Source: Breviolum minutum Mf 1.05b.01
Lineage: Eukaryota; Sar; Dinophyceae; Suessiales; Symbiodiniaceae
Length of the DNA stretch: 64,000 nucleotides
Reading direction: 5' to 3'
Assembly (NCBI GenBank): GCA_000507305.1
Contig: DF242485.1
Span: 16,610 to 80,609, forward strand
Positions 22,590 through 35,513 of this stretch are shown in pieces (position 1 is the first letter of the stretch; every line of letters starts with the position of its first letter). The notes under the pieces were generated by a model. It saw only the letters and a list, made by a program, of their open reading frames with translations. It ran no database searches and was not told the DNA's origin. The translations under genes and the position numbers were made by a program.

Positions 22590-24256
22590 CAATCTGGAGA
22601 TGTTTTCATTCCATGAAATCGGAAAAAAATACTGACGATGGAATTGATGGTTCACAGAAATCCGGCGTTCACCAGTTGATATGGTAAGGTTTTTCCCGCT
22701 AAAAAACAGGCTTTTATTGACCATCGCAGGTGGGTTTTCTGGCCAGATTTCTGAACCATCAACCCGATGAACTTCGCCCCCTGCCTGTTCCACTTGCACG
22801 GGGTGTGAAGGCTTCAACGTGTCGCCCTTGTTTTCAGGAGCCAAAGTGGGATCCTGCAACATGGGAAGCTTTGTATGGTGAATATGAGGAACCACAACCC
22901 CCCCAAATTCATAGGCTTCAGTATTCACCAACTGAGAATGGGTCGTTGAACAGTTGTCAATGCCGATTGGTTTTCCTTTTCACTGCTGAATTTTTGATGG
23001 TGTGAACGTGAAAACCCTTGTCATTCTGAGCGCACCTAATGTCATTCATTTAATTTGGTTTTCTTCTCCAACAAAAATTAAGGTACCACGGAAAATGGAA
23101 ATCCAAAGGGCAGAACCCCCCCCCGCAATGCCACGTTTCCGCCTGGAAATAGTTGATCCTTCAAATAATCAACCCAACTTTTTTGTGGAAAAATGTCCTC
23201 CCAAAAACTCGGACAAATCCTAGGTCCAAAAAATCAACAAACCTTCATGGTATCCGCTGAGGTCTTTGGGTCCGACGTCTCCTCCGATTCCTCAGGTGCA
23301 AACCAAGCTCAGTTGGATCCGTTTCAAGATCCGTTTTCAACAAAGATTTGCTGGTTGGTGGTTTCAACCCATCTGAAAAATATTAGTCAAATGGGACATC
23401 TTCCCCAAAATAATGGTGAAAATCAAAAATATTTGAGTTGCCACCACCTAGTTTGGTAAAACTGCTACCCTCCCCTTTCAACAACTTATATAAAACGGGT
23501 CGCCCATGAAGGGTCCCGACTCTCCACTCAAAAGATGGTTGTTTAGCCAAATGGGTATGTGTTCCCTCTTGAAAACGGTCCCAGGAAATAAACCCATGCA
23601 GGAAAAAATAAGCATGGAACCCCAAAGTTAAGGAGCTGGATGGTCTAGAAGATTATTTTTCAGATTTCATGTTTCTTGTGATGTTCAGGTTCAAAATGTG
23701 TTCATTTTCAGGGGTGTTATTTGTAGAATGCTACAACACTCCCCTCTTTAATAGCCGGCCTTAAATAAAGGAAACAAATGGTGTTTTTGTGAGCTCTGAT
23801 CGTAAGGCCTTGGGGGGTTCATGGTGCGCCTCGAGGATGGGCCCTCACTATAGGATACCATGGTGACCGGTGAGCAGGTGGAGGTAAACCAAGCGGCGAA
23901 AAAAACGACTCGTTCCCCTACTTGGGGGGACAAGAACTCACCATGGGTCATGGGTATGAACCACTTACTAAATGGGATGATCCTCCAAGTAGTCAGCCAT
24001 TTCGGACCATGAAAATTCAAAAGTTTGGAAACATTGCTTTTTCCTACTATATATGTAAGCCCCCACAGTTTAAAGGCTCGCCATTGGCTGACTCAATCCC
24101 TGAAACGAACAGCCAGAAGCACCCGAAAATTGATGTTGCTGTTGTCTGGCTGGCCCTTAGTAGCGATTGAGGTTATGAAGCTATACATGGGTATGATGGG
24201 GATTCCTCATTCCCTACTTTTCGGGCCAGCCAGTTATGTTGAAAAATAATTCTTAC
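22590..24256. other. Mostly unassigned; one possible plus-strand exon at about 22837-22915
   Basis: After a TTTTCAG acceptor, 22837-22915 reads EPKWDPATWEALYGEYEEPQ, which has a protein-like composition, but the opposite strand is open too and I cannot join it to the exons upstream. A repeat of the GGTGGTTTCAACCCATCTGA family is at 23355-23457. The rest shows nothing I can support. Confidence 0.35.
23355..23457. mobile_element. Miniature inverted-repeat element, GGTGGTTTCAACCCATCTGA family
   Basis: ggtggtttcaacccatctga at the left, ccccaaaataatggtgaaaa inside and atttgagttgccaccaccta at the right. A close relative lies at 56371-56461; partial ones are near 19648 and 37085-37125. Confidence 0.75.
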
Positions 24257-24355
24257 CAATGCAAAATGGCAAAGAGTCGGGGTTTTCCATAGAAGTCGTG
24301 GAAGTTGATGGATTGATATTCCCAAGAGGGAAAGTCTTGCAAAAAGCAAAACTCC
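24257..24355 (-). CDS. Single exon of an unrecognised gene
   Basis: The exon lies between a CTCAG acceptor and a TTG/GTAAGA donor and reads EFCFLQDFPSWEYQSINF, then HDFYGKPRLFAILHW. Its aromatic-rich composition and clean splice sites make it convincing, although a second frame is open too. It is on the same strand as the exons at 25.9-30.2 kb and may belong with them. Confidence 0.5.
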
Positions 24356-25635
24356 CTGAGATTTGACAATTCAACACTGCTTGGAAAAAAAAAGTGATAC
24401 CTTTCGCGGAACTAGTCACATACCACAGATGCAGGTTTTTTTTTTCCGAGGACAATCATAGGATAAGCATCAGCAAATTCTTGTGAAGCACCACTGCCAC
24501 TCAATCTTTTGCAGCAAGAAAAAAACACTACACTAGTCACCAGCCAACAAGCCATCTGGCTTTAAAAGGGCTATGTGTGTACCCCATCTACTTCCAGCTG
24601 GCGAAGTGTGAAAAACAACAAGTACTCCCCCGAAACTGAACGAATGTCCCCTGAAAATCCAGGGACCATTTTGAAAGGACATGAATCATGAATCATCTGC
24701 CAGTCCCATCAATGATTCAGGGGATATTGATGTTTGTTTTCAAGGGAGGTAAATCGAAAAGATATCCAGGTCTAAACCCTTGGTGCATTACTATCAACTC
24801 ATCAACTGAGGTTTGCACAGAGACTTTTAAGGTCTCAATGACCTGCTGTCTGGGAAGAGAACAAAACAGGATGATCGATGGCTGGGTGTTATCGTTTGAT
24901 CATGGTACTTATGATATGTACGTAGTGCGTAATCATGTTTTTCGTCTGATCTCTTTATCGTATGTTTAAATCTAAATTATAGACAACATGTTGATGTATA
25001 ATATGTATATATGTGGCACATATAGGTACTGTACGTACATCTTAATCTAACGTATGACATATGTATCATTTGGGATGTCTGGGAAAAAACACGTCCTTGT
25101 TAACAATGTTGTTCCAATTTGGTTTTCAAATCATCAACTTCTCATGGCTCAAAGCCGAAAATCATCCCAAGATGTTCCTAAGGCACCATGATTTTTTGTC
25201 TGCCGGAGGGGTTGTATCCCGGCGGCCCCCGACAAGGTGGACCCCTACGTACGATCGTTATATACAAATGAAGTGAAATGGGGTAGCTGCTATAAATGGC
25301 CGAAAATAAATGGGTAAGTGGGTTGAAATAGACTAAGTGGAGTTATGAGGCCCTAATTTTAACTCCCATTTTGCAAACCATATAGTTGTCTTAGCCCCCT
25401 GCCAGCTACAAACGGAGTTATGGGGGCTCCTAAAAATGGCCTCTTAATAAATGGCTAAGACGTTGAAGAATGTTTCCTGACCGCTGAGGACGTAAACTTT
25501 TTCCGGTCTACAACTTGGGATGAATCTACCCAAAAAAATCAGAAAAAGGTGAGCCAAATTCACAAGACGAAGAGGGGCAACGAGACATCGAATCTAGTGT
25601 CTCGAATCTAGTGTATACCATCTATTGTTGCTATA

Positions 25636-25762
25636 TACCCTCACTAAAACTAAAAGTTGTTCGCAACTGAAAATAGGCAAACTCCCATGCCATCCCCAAA
25701 AGGAAACGAGAAAGTATTCCAACCATCCATGTTTCAGTGCTATCTTAGTTTCAGGGAGGGTA
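25636..25762. mobile_element. Miniature inverted-repeat element, family CTCCCTGAAACTAACAG
   Basis: taccctcactaaaactaaaa at the left and ttagtttcagggagggta at the right, with aaaaggaaacgagaaagtat inside. It lies just downstream (minus strand) of the exon at 25916-26034, so it is probably within an intron. Confidence 0.8.
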
Positions 25763-25915
25763 ATGTTCTCAATCGAAGTCTCGATCACCTTCGTACCCTT
25801 CCCCCATTTCAAACATCCCTTCCATCGAATGCCATCTTCCCGGAACCATCCATGGCGAAAAAAACCCACCGATCCATGTGGGTTTTCGGTTGTCCCCACC
25901 TCACCCACGCTGTGA

Positions 25916-26034
25916 CTTCCCAAATAAGCTTGTAAAGGCAATGGAATAAGCATCTTCTCCAAGTCATTTGGCTCCGTCTGGTGAGGAACGTGGAAAAGTG
26001 AGGCCAGGGACTTGCCGTTTGGAAGGGTGCACAA
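25916..26034 (-). CDS. Single exon of an unrecognised gene
   Basis: Reads LPNGKSLASLFHVPHQTEPN, then DLEKMLIPLPLQAYLGSHS, followed by a GTGAGG donor near 25897-25900. Upstream it directly abuts a copy of the TATAAATGGGGTATATT repeat (26035-26165), and downstream lies an inverted-repeat element, so the exon is bracketed by two mobile repeats. I recognise no domain. Confidence 0.45.
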
Positions 26035-26165
26035 AGGTTAGTGGGTTATAACCTACTTATAAATGGGGTATATTGGGGTTATAAGTGGGTTGTAACCCTA
26101 CTATATCCCATGCTATAAGTAGGTTATAAGTTATAATCCATTGATCCTAACCATTGATCCTAAGT
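26035..26165. repeat. Dispersed repeat, TATAAATGGGGTATATTGGGGTTATAA family
   Basis: Contains ataaatggggtatattgggg, two flanking ttataacc-type motifs and ccattgatcctaacc. It is directly next to an exon. Confidence 0.75.
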
Positions 26166-26515
26166 TCCGTCTGGATTGACAGGTGGAGAACTTTTTTTCC
26201 GGAGGGGTTGGGGGTTGTTAACCAACCCCCCCCCCAGTTGTTCAAATACACCCCAGAGGTTTAAGATAGTATGCAAAAAGCGGGCCATGATGTCTAAAAG
26301 GAGTAATGTTTTTTTCCAAAGCATTCGTTTGGGGATCCATCTTAATTTTCGATAAATCTCTACCACAAAGGATTTCTATGATCCCACTTCGGGCCCAGTT
26401 GACGATGTTTTTGCTTGCATGGAAAATGGGTGGAAAAAAAGTCGTTGAGTTGGAGATCACCAACTGCCATCAACAAAATGGTGTTCATGTGAGCCACAAA
26501 AAAAAAACGGCCTTA

Positions 26516-26650
26516 TTTTTCCAATGAATCCTGGTTGTTTAATAGGGATCCTTATGTCATGGTTTATTGTAATCCTCCCGTAACTGGGTAGTTTTTCTCA
26601 TCCCCTATATACACTAAACAACCGTTTGGGCCCTTTTTTCATCGCTCATG
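26516..26650. mobile_element. Dispersed element, GAATCCTGGTTGTTTAATAGGGATCCTTAT family
   Basis: caatgaatcctggttgttta, then atagggatccttatgtcatgg, taactgggtagtttttc and an inverted end aaacaacc.tttgggccc. Relatives are at 28066-28152, 29822-29930, 32475-32600, 35000-35110, 37999-38110, 49560-49677, 55320-55445 and 55480-55580. Each pairs GGTTGTTTA at one end with a copy of AACAACC or GGTTCATA at the other. Confidence 0.7.
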
Positions 26651-26848
26651 TTCATAGAAACTACTGTTTCTTCTGCTTCTTTCGGATACCTGAAAAAATT
26701 TGAGACTAACATCCAATGCTCAATCCATTTGGGGGCCAATTTTTGTTGCTTTTTTCCGACCAAAATGGTTCCAAAGCAAATCATAGGATGAAACGAACGG
26801 GAAAATGCTGGGGCAGAAAGCCAAAGTGACCCTTTTTTTCATAGACAG

Positions 26849-26948
26849 TGCACTCCCTGAAATTAACAGTTCGCCACTGAAAGATTGTGGTTAGGAGACT
26901 TGAGAATGAAACATTTTCAGGTGAGAGCTGTTAGGTTCAGGGAGGGTA
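26849..26948. mobile_element. Miniature inverted-repeat element, family CTCCCTGAAACTAACAG
   Basis: tgcactccctgaaattaaca at the left and ctgttaggttcagggagggta at the right (21 bases shown as two overlapping halves: ctgttaggttcag, cagggagggta). It is shorter than the other copies and has lost the central aggcctaaacg part. Confidence 0.75.
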
Positions 26949-27415
26949 GATGTTTACATTATAGTAAGTCTTGCTGAAACATCTTGTTATTGGATGTTAT
27001 TGGTGACAGCAACACCCAACGCAACACCTAACAACAACCTCCACACCTGATGTACTAACGCCATGCATCCGCAGGCCTGAAAATTTTGACGAGTGAAAAC
27101 AGTACGTGTACAGCATGGTTCTTGTAAGTGAGAAGACTTGATAGTAGGTACAGGATAAAATGCAGCATTACTTCAAATGAGTATGTAAATAATGAACCAT
27201 GATTGCATATATCTATACACAATCGAATTGCTAATATATATATATATATATATATATATAGTATGCAAAACAGTGATCTTTCTATTGCCAACCAGAACAC
27301 TGCTAGGGCTATATCAGTTTCATCCTATCCTATGCTGATTAGTAAAATAGGGATGTCCATGGATGTCCTAAAATCAGCTATACTCGGTGGAAAAGACCCA
27401 AAAAATCTTGCTAGT

Positions 27416-27520
27416 TACACCCCCGAAAACTAACCTGTCAATGGGAAATCACCAGTCTTAATAGGAGACACATCTTCAAATGGTTGTTTTTCCATTGTCA
27501 TGTTGGTTTTTTGGGGGTTA
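27416..27520. mobile_element. Miniature inverted-repeat element, family CCCGAAAACTAACATG
   Basis: tacacccccgaaaactaacc at the left, aataggagacacatcttcaa inside and ttgtcatgttggttttttgg at the right. Same family as 35974, 51395 and 63051. Confidence 0.75.
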
Positions 27521-28211
27521 ATCATCCCCAACATGAATCAACCTCAACCTTTTTTTGCCCCCCGAGCTCAAGTGATCCAATCTAAGTACTAGTATTGAGG
27601 TACTGACCCCCATGCACAGGACCTCCATAAAAACCCCGTATGACCACTTTCCCAAGGAATTCCCGAAGCATCACCGGTGATTCCTACGGCTTAGGTGATG
27701 GTGATTTCTTTGGGCCCTGGAAAAAATTAAAGTTTTCTGGGAAGGTCCAATTCCAACCCAGTCAGAACGACGATATCCACAGAATTCCAAACCACCCCAC
27801 ACCCCCCGAAGTGCAAGATAAGTCATGATGGAAATCCAAGGGTGCCCGCCAATGCCATCCCCCCGAAGTAAGGCCTTATTTTTCGGGATTGTTAACCACC
27901 ATCATCCCCTATTCGGGCGGGTGTAACCACCATCATCACCTGATTATCAGGTTGGTTTTTCTTTTGGTGCTTTATCGGATAAGGATGAAAGCCCCTGGGG
28001 CCAAAAAAGTATCGGAGGGGCAAAAATAGGTGGGAAAAAAATAAACGCCCGGATACTTTCCGTGAAATACTGGTTGCTTAATAGAGATCCATGTGTCATG
28101 GGTGGATAGTATAATCCCACAAAAAAAACTCAACAACCAGAGTCTTTTTCATTTCTCAAGTGGGAAATCAAAAAAATAAACATCTCGTCCCCATCGCCGG
28201 TTGATTCCGAC

Positions 28212-28301
28212 CTGCAGCCAAAACAGGAACCACATCTTGACCAACATGATGACTTCGTGCCTGTTCAAACAACAGATCCAAAAATCCCAATGTGTAGGAG
28301 G
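28212..28301 (-). CDS. Single exon of an unrecognised gene
   Basis: The exon follows a CCAAG acceptor and ends at a GCAG/GTCGG donor. It reads SYTLGFLDLLFEQARSHHVG, then QDVVPVLAA. The composition is that of a helical folded domain. It probably belongs to the same minus-strand gene as other exons nearby, but phases could not be joined. Confidence 0.5.
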
Positions 28302-30156
28302 CTTGGACAAGAATGATGGTTTAAACACACCATTCAACTGTTTCCATGGTGGGGATGCTGTAAGTTAGAGCGTCCCAAAAAGAAAAAAGAGAAGAGAACA
28401 ACTAAGGCAGGTTTAAATAGAGTATAAATAGCCTGATAGATGGGGAATTGGGGTTATAACCTCCTAGAAGTGGAGTTATAACCCTACTTATAACTGCCAG
28501 GGCCGACTTTGTAGAAATTCTCCAAGTTCAGGCACCTTTGAAACGGGTCAGAGGTTGTCATGAAACTTCTCAATGAAAACCTGTTCTGAAAAAAATCTCG
28601 AAAGCTCCGCTTTTCAGGACTTCATGATTTTCCCCACACAAAAATCAAGAAAGGGCAGTTTGTGGAAAGATGTTCGATAAAAAACTTTGCACACCTCTCT
28701 GCAAACCAGCTGGGATTCCCGGATTCAAAATCAGTCATTTACCAACAAAGAACCCGTTCAGCATATTCCTTACTTAACAAAACAAAAAACATAGCATGTG
28801 CAATTTGTGGCTTCAAATGGTGCTCTGAAATCGTCATGTTTTCTAACTCCCTCCTAAAAAATGATTCTGGACATAGACGTCGACGTTGGTAAATGCAGAA
28901 GAAAAGCGGGTTCAAGTTGTTTAGTAAATCGGATATGGCCCACTTATAAATGGGATATATTCGGGTTATATCCCACTGATCCTAACCTTTTGCAACCTTC
29001 CTGGGACATCCAAGTACCAGTTATAAATGGAGTTATGAGACCCCAATAAATGGCTTTAGCTGGGGGTTAGTTCACCCCTATAAGTGGAGTTATCATCCTA
29101 CTTATAACTGCTAGAGGCCCAACTTGTATGCCTTGATATTTTCTCCGATAAAAAAAAACGATTCACAAATCAACATTAGATGCACCAGAATGACAAGGTT
29201 TCTCATGTTCACACCATCAAAAATTCCGCAGTGAAAATGAAAGAACATCAGCTAATTGACAACTGTTCAACGACCCATCCTCCAGTTCGTGAATAATGAA
29301 CCCGACAAATTGAGATCCTGTAAAGTCCCCCAATGTTAAAGCTTGTGCTTTTTGGGATCCCTATAAACCACAAAAATTGGGGTCGTTTTTCAACCAGAAC
29401 CTATAAGCCTCTTTGAGGAGGATGGTTTTTGTATATATACACGGTGGAATTTGGGGGGGATGTCCATATGAGAATGAGAGAACCAGATCGACATTTCAAA
29501 AAACATAGAAAATCAACCGGAAGATTTTGAAACATGGATGAAAAAAATTGTCTAAATACATATGAATACTAACCACTGCTTACAAAAATCTGTGATTTTG
29601 TTTTGTTATCTTATTGTCCAGGTAAGTAACAACCAAATTCCCTCATGTGTTTTGCTTGTCTAAGACAGAGGATGAGTTTCGTCTGATTCAAATTCCCTTT
29701 GAAAAAGTGTGGATTTGACCAACAAATAGATCTTTGGGCCCCTCGAAGATCCATTTTTCACACCCTTGAGCAAAACTGAAAATATCCACACTTGAGCAAC
29801 GTAAACAAAACCGTGTTGTCATTCCATTGAATCCTGATTGGTTCATATGGATTCTTATAATGGCATATGAACCAACCCCCATATAACTGGGTTGCCCTCC
29901 ATATCCTCCATGCAGCAAATAACCAGGGTACCCTGGTAATTGCTCGATTGGTTTCGAGGAGAAACATCGACCCGAACTACCAAGTTTTGGGTTCCAAACC
30001 GTTAGTTTTCAGGAGTGTACCCCACTTCCCCCTATCTGAACCCTCCCCGATGCCTTCCTTCGTTGTTGCGGGTAGTTGACTTCGCCACACTCAGCTGAGC
30101 CTTTCGAAAGATTTTGCAAGATTTTCCTGCCACTTTAGGATAGATGTACCTGGAAC

Positions 30157-30233
30157 CTGTTCATCCTCTATTTTGGTGGTTAAACCCTCCGAAAGGGAGG
30201 CCCTTTCATTCAAAACAAAGGTCATTTGGGTTG
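30157..30233 (-). CDS. Single exon of an unrecognised gene
   Basis: Reads TQMTFVLNERASLSEGLTTK, then IEDEQ, followed by a CAG/GTTCC donor. The frame is open upstream to 30378, where no clear acceptor is seen, so the exon may be longer. No domain recognised. Confidence 0.4.
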
Positions 30234-30239
30234 GTAAAT

Positions 30240-33200
30240 CATGGGGTGAACTTGAACGGTAGCAATCACCATGGGGTTTTGTTGGATTCAAATGGTGGCA
30301 ATGTACAAGTAGCTGTTTTTTGCGTTGAACCCTAGGCTTCCAAACACCTTGTGAGGAGGCATCTGGACCCAAAAACATACCTAAAACACTTTTTCAGGAG
30401 GTCTTTGGAAGACTAGGGGAAGTATACTAGGTATATCACCACAGTTTTTTGTATGAATCAACCCGAAAAAAGTCATGTTTGGAAGGAATTCACCAATTTA
30501 ATGAAATTGTTGTTTTCGGTCTGTCAAAATGCCAACAGTAGCTTGAGCCGTGTTACCATGTGGAAAGGGAACGGTACGTATATGATGTTAGTAGTCGTAA
30601 TAGTATATAGTATCATGCATATGGCAAGCATCCCCCCGAAAATTAACGTCTGCCCCACAAAAGGCACCATTTCAAAAGGAAATGGTTCATCTTCCAGTCC
30701 CATTGATTTTCAGCAGATATCTCTCTAGTTTTCGGGGATAAGTAGTATATGGCAAGGTACGTACCCTTTCCCCGGCTTCAGATTTCTGTACCCCATCGTC
30801 TTCTAGCTTAACTCCAGGAATGAATTTTCTGAGTGCCCTTTTCCAAAAAGGCTGAAGGACCACAGTGTCCAACCACATCTGCCACATAGGCTACTGGAAA
30901 AATATTTCGACATCTGCCAGTTGAGTCCAAACTCCTTAGGGGATAGTCATCCTACTCCTAGGCAATCCTTATAAGGGTTAAAACCCTACTGTACTTAATT
31001 GGTTTATATGAAAATCCTCCCTTATTATGGAAATCATAGGACTTTAGACCTACAGCTCATATGAAAATTAGGGTGTTTGTGGCTTTTTTAAAGACCCATA
31101 TATGTGTGTATATACATTTAAAAAAAATAAATATATATATATAGACATATACATAGGGCACGTCTCTAAGCCGTATTTATGCAAGCCACCCACCAAACGG
31201 TCCGGTGTTGCACCTCATCCGGCGAGGTAACTGGCGAGCCGGGCCCCCGGTGCTCAAGGTGCTGCGAGTGAGGTGCTGCACCTGACATGAGGCATGGTCA
31301 TGGGCAACCCTCATGAACAACGGGAAAGAAAACAAACTGCCGGGCTTTACCACTCAGTTTTTTTTGGATCAAAAGTGAGGTACCTCCCAAAATTCTGGGC
31401 AAATGATTTTATATATACTCTCCAAAACTAACAGCAAACAAAAGCCCCTGAAAATAGGCCGGAAATTCATCTTCCAACCATTCACTTTTAGGTACGAACT
31501 TTGCTGTTAGTTTCAGGGAGGGTAATGAATCCCATCTGATTCTAACCCGAAGTAAAAGAGGCTAGCGGCGGCTAGGATCAAAAACGCCTGCAATAACCTA
31601 AACAAACCAGAGTTAATGATCATGACTTCCCTGTTCATTGTTCATGTGTGTATTAATGTCGGTTTCCAAGACCCATAAACAACACACGATACTGCGTTTG
31701 TGCGAAACCATCTCATTATAGGGTGACATTTCAGCAGCATCATGGAGAAAGCATCAGTTTTGTCCCTCCATGAAGCAGATTGGGACACCGATCTGCGTTG
31801 ATGCAATGAACTGTTGTTTTCAGTCTTCTTGATGCATTTCACCCCACTTAGTAAGTGGTTAGGTAAGGGGATAAACCACGCCATTTTTATAACTGCAGTA
31901 TACTAACCCTACTTGGGGGACTTACTAACCATACTTATTATGTTGTTAATCACGTACTAGATTCACAACTGGAATTGGTTGACAATGACACGATGGCACC
32001 GTATGTGTTAGGGTCCAAATGTCCATTGCTTTCCATGTAGTAGGGGTTGGTTCATCAACCCAATAGTAGGGGTTCATATACCCGGTATCAGGATTTCCTA
32101 TCAAGAGTTGGATGACCATTCCCCAATATTAAACGACTTTTGACCATGGCAGCATATGTAATCATACCTTCCTTGCCTGCAAGTTATATTACGTCCAGCA
32201 ACTTTACCTCTGCGCAAACCTGGACTCCATATCTTAGCAGTGACCAACACCGTGGGAATAGTTGCTGGTAGCTAGGGAATCAAAAACTACCCAGTTGTAT
32301 AGGGATTATACTAAGCCGTTATAAGGATCCCTATCAACCGACCAGGATTCAATGGAAGGTAACAAAGGTTTGGTACACTGCTCATCTGAGTTTACATCAT
32401 GTTGAAGCCAACACTTCGACTTTCCTGATCATTTTTGACATGAGCCACGAAAAAAAGGAAAAACTCGTACTTTCCATTGAAGCCTGGTTGTTTAATGGGG
32501 ATCCTTATAAATGGTTGATTTCAAAATCCCCACAGAACTGGGTAGTTTTTCATCCCCCATATAAACCCAAACAACCAGGTTGTTTTTTTTCATGGCTCAC
32601 GTGATTTAATTAGATTTTAATAAGAACTTCATCCGAGTTCCTGATTCCCCCCCAAACCTTGAGGGGGACAAGCTCGCTGCTGCGGCTCGAAAAATTGACG
32701 GAGAATTGACGTGTTTTTTGGAGCCAAAAAAAAATCGCGGTGATCTCAAAATTTCTTCAGATCCGAAAAATATACACATGTCATAACAAACAATGCGTCA
32801 CAATATGGACAGTAAGAAATCCCCATAGTTTGAAGCACGGAAATGTTCCTCTTCCAAATCATATCATTTTTGAAGTGTCTTCGTGATGGATCTGTTGGGC
32901 ATCGTAGTTGTCGCTCCCACTGGGTGTTATCATGGCTGGTCAACCTACCCCCCGGCGCAGAATAAGGGGTTCATAGCCAGCCTTGTTAAGGAAAACCAAT
33001 GGGTTTTCAGAAGCCCTGCTCATAAGGCCTTATCTATTTCTGGAAGGGAAGCTACGTGGCGTTACGTGGGGGGGGTAGATTGACTATGGCCAGCCATGAT
33101 GTTAGGTGGTGGTTTGTTGAGAATCAAGCTCTGTTTGTGGAAGTCAAGGACTTGTCCCAAAAAGGTACGGTTGGTGGGCTGTTTACTCCAGTTGTTGTTG

Positions 33201-33730
33201 TAGGGCAAAAAAAACTCCACTGATTATAGGGGTTATATCCACAGTTACCCATTTATATTCGGCCATTTATAGGGGAGGCATTGGCTTTGTTTGGTTATGC
33301 TCAATTTGCAGGGGAGGTTGGTAGGTTTTTGAGGGGTCACCAGCTGTATCTTCTGTACATGTTTTGACATAACTCGATTCATGAGGCGGCTGTGTATGAT
33401 AGAAAACACCACACCCAAAACGAGTTGGAGATGTAAGTTGTGCCATTCAAGGATGTTGGTTAATGCAGTTGCTGCTGTTTCTGAACTAATTGTTCACTAT
33501 GGTTCTTAATCCACTGCATTTGATAATTTAGGTCAAAAACCCTTACCAAGTTGGTTCTATGACAGCTTACTACTTTCTAAGTTACATGAATGGCCTAATT
33601 TCAAAACAGGAACCTGCAACGAAAAAAAAGCATTTAAAAAAGCCAAATGGTTGACCTTCAAGTCAAACCGGTTGACACCAGTTAAGCCAACTCTTTTTTC
33701 GAACTTCAGCGTGAAACGGATCTCAATAAC
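30240..33730. other. Gene-poor stretch with dispersed elements
   Basis: An element of the CCCGAAAATTAACG type is at about 30630-30745, a CTCCCTGAAAC-family copy at 31415-31524 and a GAATCCTGGTTGTTTAAT-family copy at 32475-32600. 31080-31160 is AT-rich. One minus-strand frame near 31800 (FIASTQIGVPICFMEGQN after an ACAG acceptor) could be an exon but runs into a stop. Confidence 0.4.
31415..31524. mobile_element. Miniature inverted-repeat element, family CTCCCTGAAACTAACAG
   Basis: tactctccaaaactaacagc at the left, cccctgaaaataggccggaa inside and tgctgttagtttcagggagg at the right, closing with gta. Confidence 0.85.
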
Positions 33731-33833
33731 CTTGTTTTTTCAATGGCGAAGAAGTCTTGAATGATTTTTTCGTACGGCTCTTGAGTCGGGAGGCTAGGAC
33801 GGAGCTGGCCGTCCGCAAGAGGTGGTGCTGCAT
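33731..33833 (-). CDS. Single exon of an unrecognised gene
   Basis: The exon lies between an AACAG acceptor and an ACAAG/GTTATTG donor and reads APPLADGQLRPSLPTQEPYE, then KIIQDFFAIEKT. If the donor is not used, the frame ends 24 bases later at a stop. The strand agrees with its neighbours. No domain recognised. Confidence 0.5.
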
Positions 33834-34324
33834 CTGTTTTTTATTTAACAAAAAAAAGAATGCAAAATTTGGGGAAGCAGTCTGATGGCAAAAAAAGTGA
33901 AAAAAAACAAGTATGAAGTGAAGTGGAAACATGCCTTATTGAATTTTTTACTCAGCAATTGGTGCACTAAATTTCACTGATCAATCGAGCGACCAAGGGA
34001 GGGATTTGCTTGGTCTCTTTTGGCGGCTTGAAACCTGCGGCTTGAGGGTGTTTTTTGGGGGGAAAAGCCCAAGATTCAGAAAAACGCCTTCCTCATAGGG
34101 AAAACAGGAAAATGCTTGGGATGGAGGGGAGCCCTTTAAAGGGGGATATATCCAATAAATACCCAGAAAACCCTGGTTTTGCAACCTATCTGTGTTATAA
34201 ATCAATGTATTAAAGCAAATAATCATTGTTTTGTTATCCAGGTGGTATTCCTTCACAAAAAAAGAGGTCCGAATTTGCTCACTTCCCAAATTTCTACTAG
34301 CTGAATTCAGGGGAATTTTGGGGG

Positions 34325-34392
34325 GGAAGGCATTCCCTTCCTTAACCCACCATTTGTGGTGACCTGAGTTCGCTATACTTTGCCCCCGTTTT
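34325..34392 (-). mobile_element. Solo copy of the retrotransposon 5' head
   Basis: On the plus strand it reads ccaccatttgtggtgacctg followed by agttcgctata, matching the sequence at 48780-48830 just upstream of the methyltransferase ORF. The gggaatgccttcc part corresponds to GGGAAGCCTACCC in the full element. Confidence 0.65.
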
Positions 34393-34794
34393 TTTTCCGG
34401 CATGTTTTTTTAACGTCACCTTGGGGGGACGGCAGGTCGGAAATTCCAGCAAACTTTCATCACACAAAAATCGTCAAAAACACGATTTTAGGGCATGTGG
34501 AGCTCACATGTTTTCACTAAACTCTTGGAAGCCGTTTTGGAGCTCAAGACTTTTCCACGACTGAATGGAAAGGTGTGGGAATGCGACCATTCCAAAAATT
34601 GGACCCTCAAAATCTCATGATGTTTCTTTTTTCATAACATGTGTTGACTTGCTACTATACACCATGGGCCCCCAAAACCTACATCTTCAGAGGTTTTTAT
34701 GGTAAATAACCTGGTTTTTACGTGGCCAACACAACACCGGCCAATTTTTCATGGTTTTGGGGGCTCGTGGCATGTACACTTCAGACTTCAATAC

Positions 34795-34890
34795 CTTTTT
34801 TGGGCCTTCCATTTTATCTAGGTCGACACATCCACTTTCCAAAGGGACGGGGCGCGGAAGAGTTTTCGTCGTGAAGTTACCCAACAGATT
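34795..34890 (-). CDS. Single exon of an unrecognised gene
   Basis: This 96-base exon is bounded by a TTGAG acceptor and an AAAAAAG/GTATTG donor. It reads LLGNFTTKTLPRPVPLESGC, then VDLDKMEGPKK. It is in phase 0 at both ends. No domain recognised. Confidence 0.55.
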
Positions 34891-35513
34891 CTCAAGATAG
34901 AAATTCCCCGAAAATTAAAGCAAAGGGCTGATACTGCATCTTTTGAAAAAGGAAAAGAGAAAAGATGGATTCCTAGTTGAGCAGCGGCAACAAAACCCTT
35001 ATGGAGATTCCATTGAATCTGGGTTGATTGATAGGGATCCTCTATTTCATTTCATGGCTTATGAAATAATCCCTATATATAACTGGGTAGCTTTGGATCC
35101 CCTATATGCAGCAAATAGCCAAGGGTCTAGTGCGGCTAATCAAAGAATAGCAGAGGGGCTGTGTCATATCTAGAGGGGCTAATCAAAAATATCAGATCTG
35201 ATACGTGAAATCGTTGCTGGTCACAGACAGAATAAAATTGGCCTGTACATGAGTGTCTTAGAGTCAGTAAGTTTGTCATGAAGCCATTTCGGAGACTGAG
35301 ATGACATGTAAGTGTAAGCTGCTACAATTTCTACCCTCCTTTTGTTCCTTTTTGTTGTTCATCTGGTTGGTGCTCAACCCTCATCGTGTTGCTCATTTGC
35401 TCGCAATTTATTAGGGAAAATGGTCATCCAGTGCTCATTTGCTCATTACGATACCCACAGCCCAGTCATATTTTGTTGAATGTTCATCAGATTCCGCAGA
35501 TTCTGCTAGATCA

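Noticed and set aside
31642-31884. Possible exon on the minus strand (FIASTQIGVPICFMEGQN)
   Set aside because: The frame stops at once, no donor is evident before the stop and another frame is equally open.
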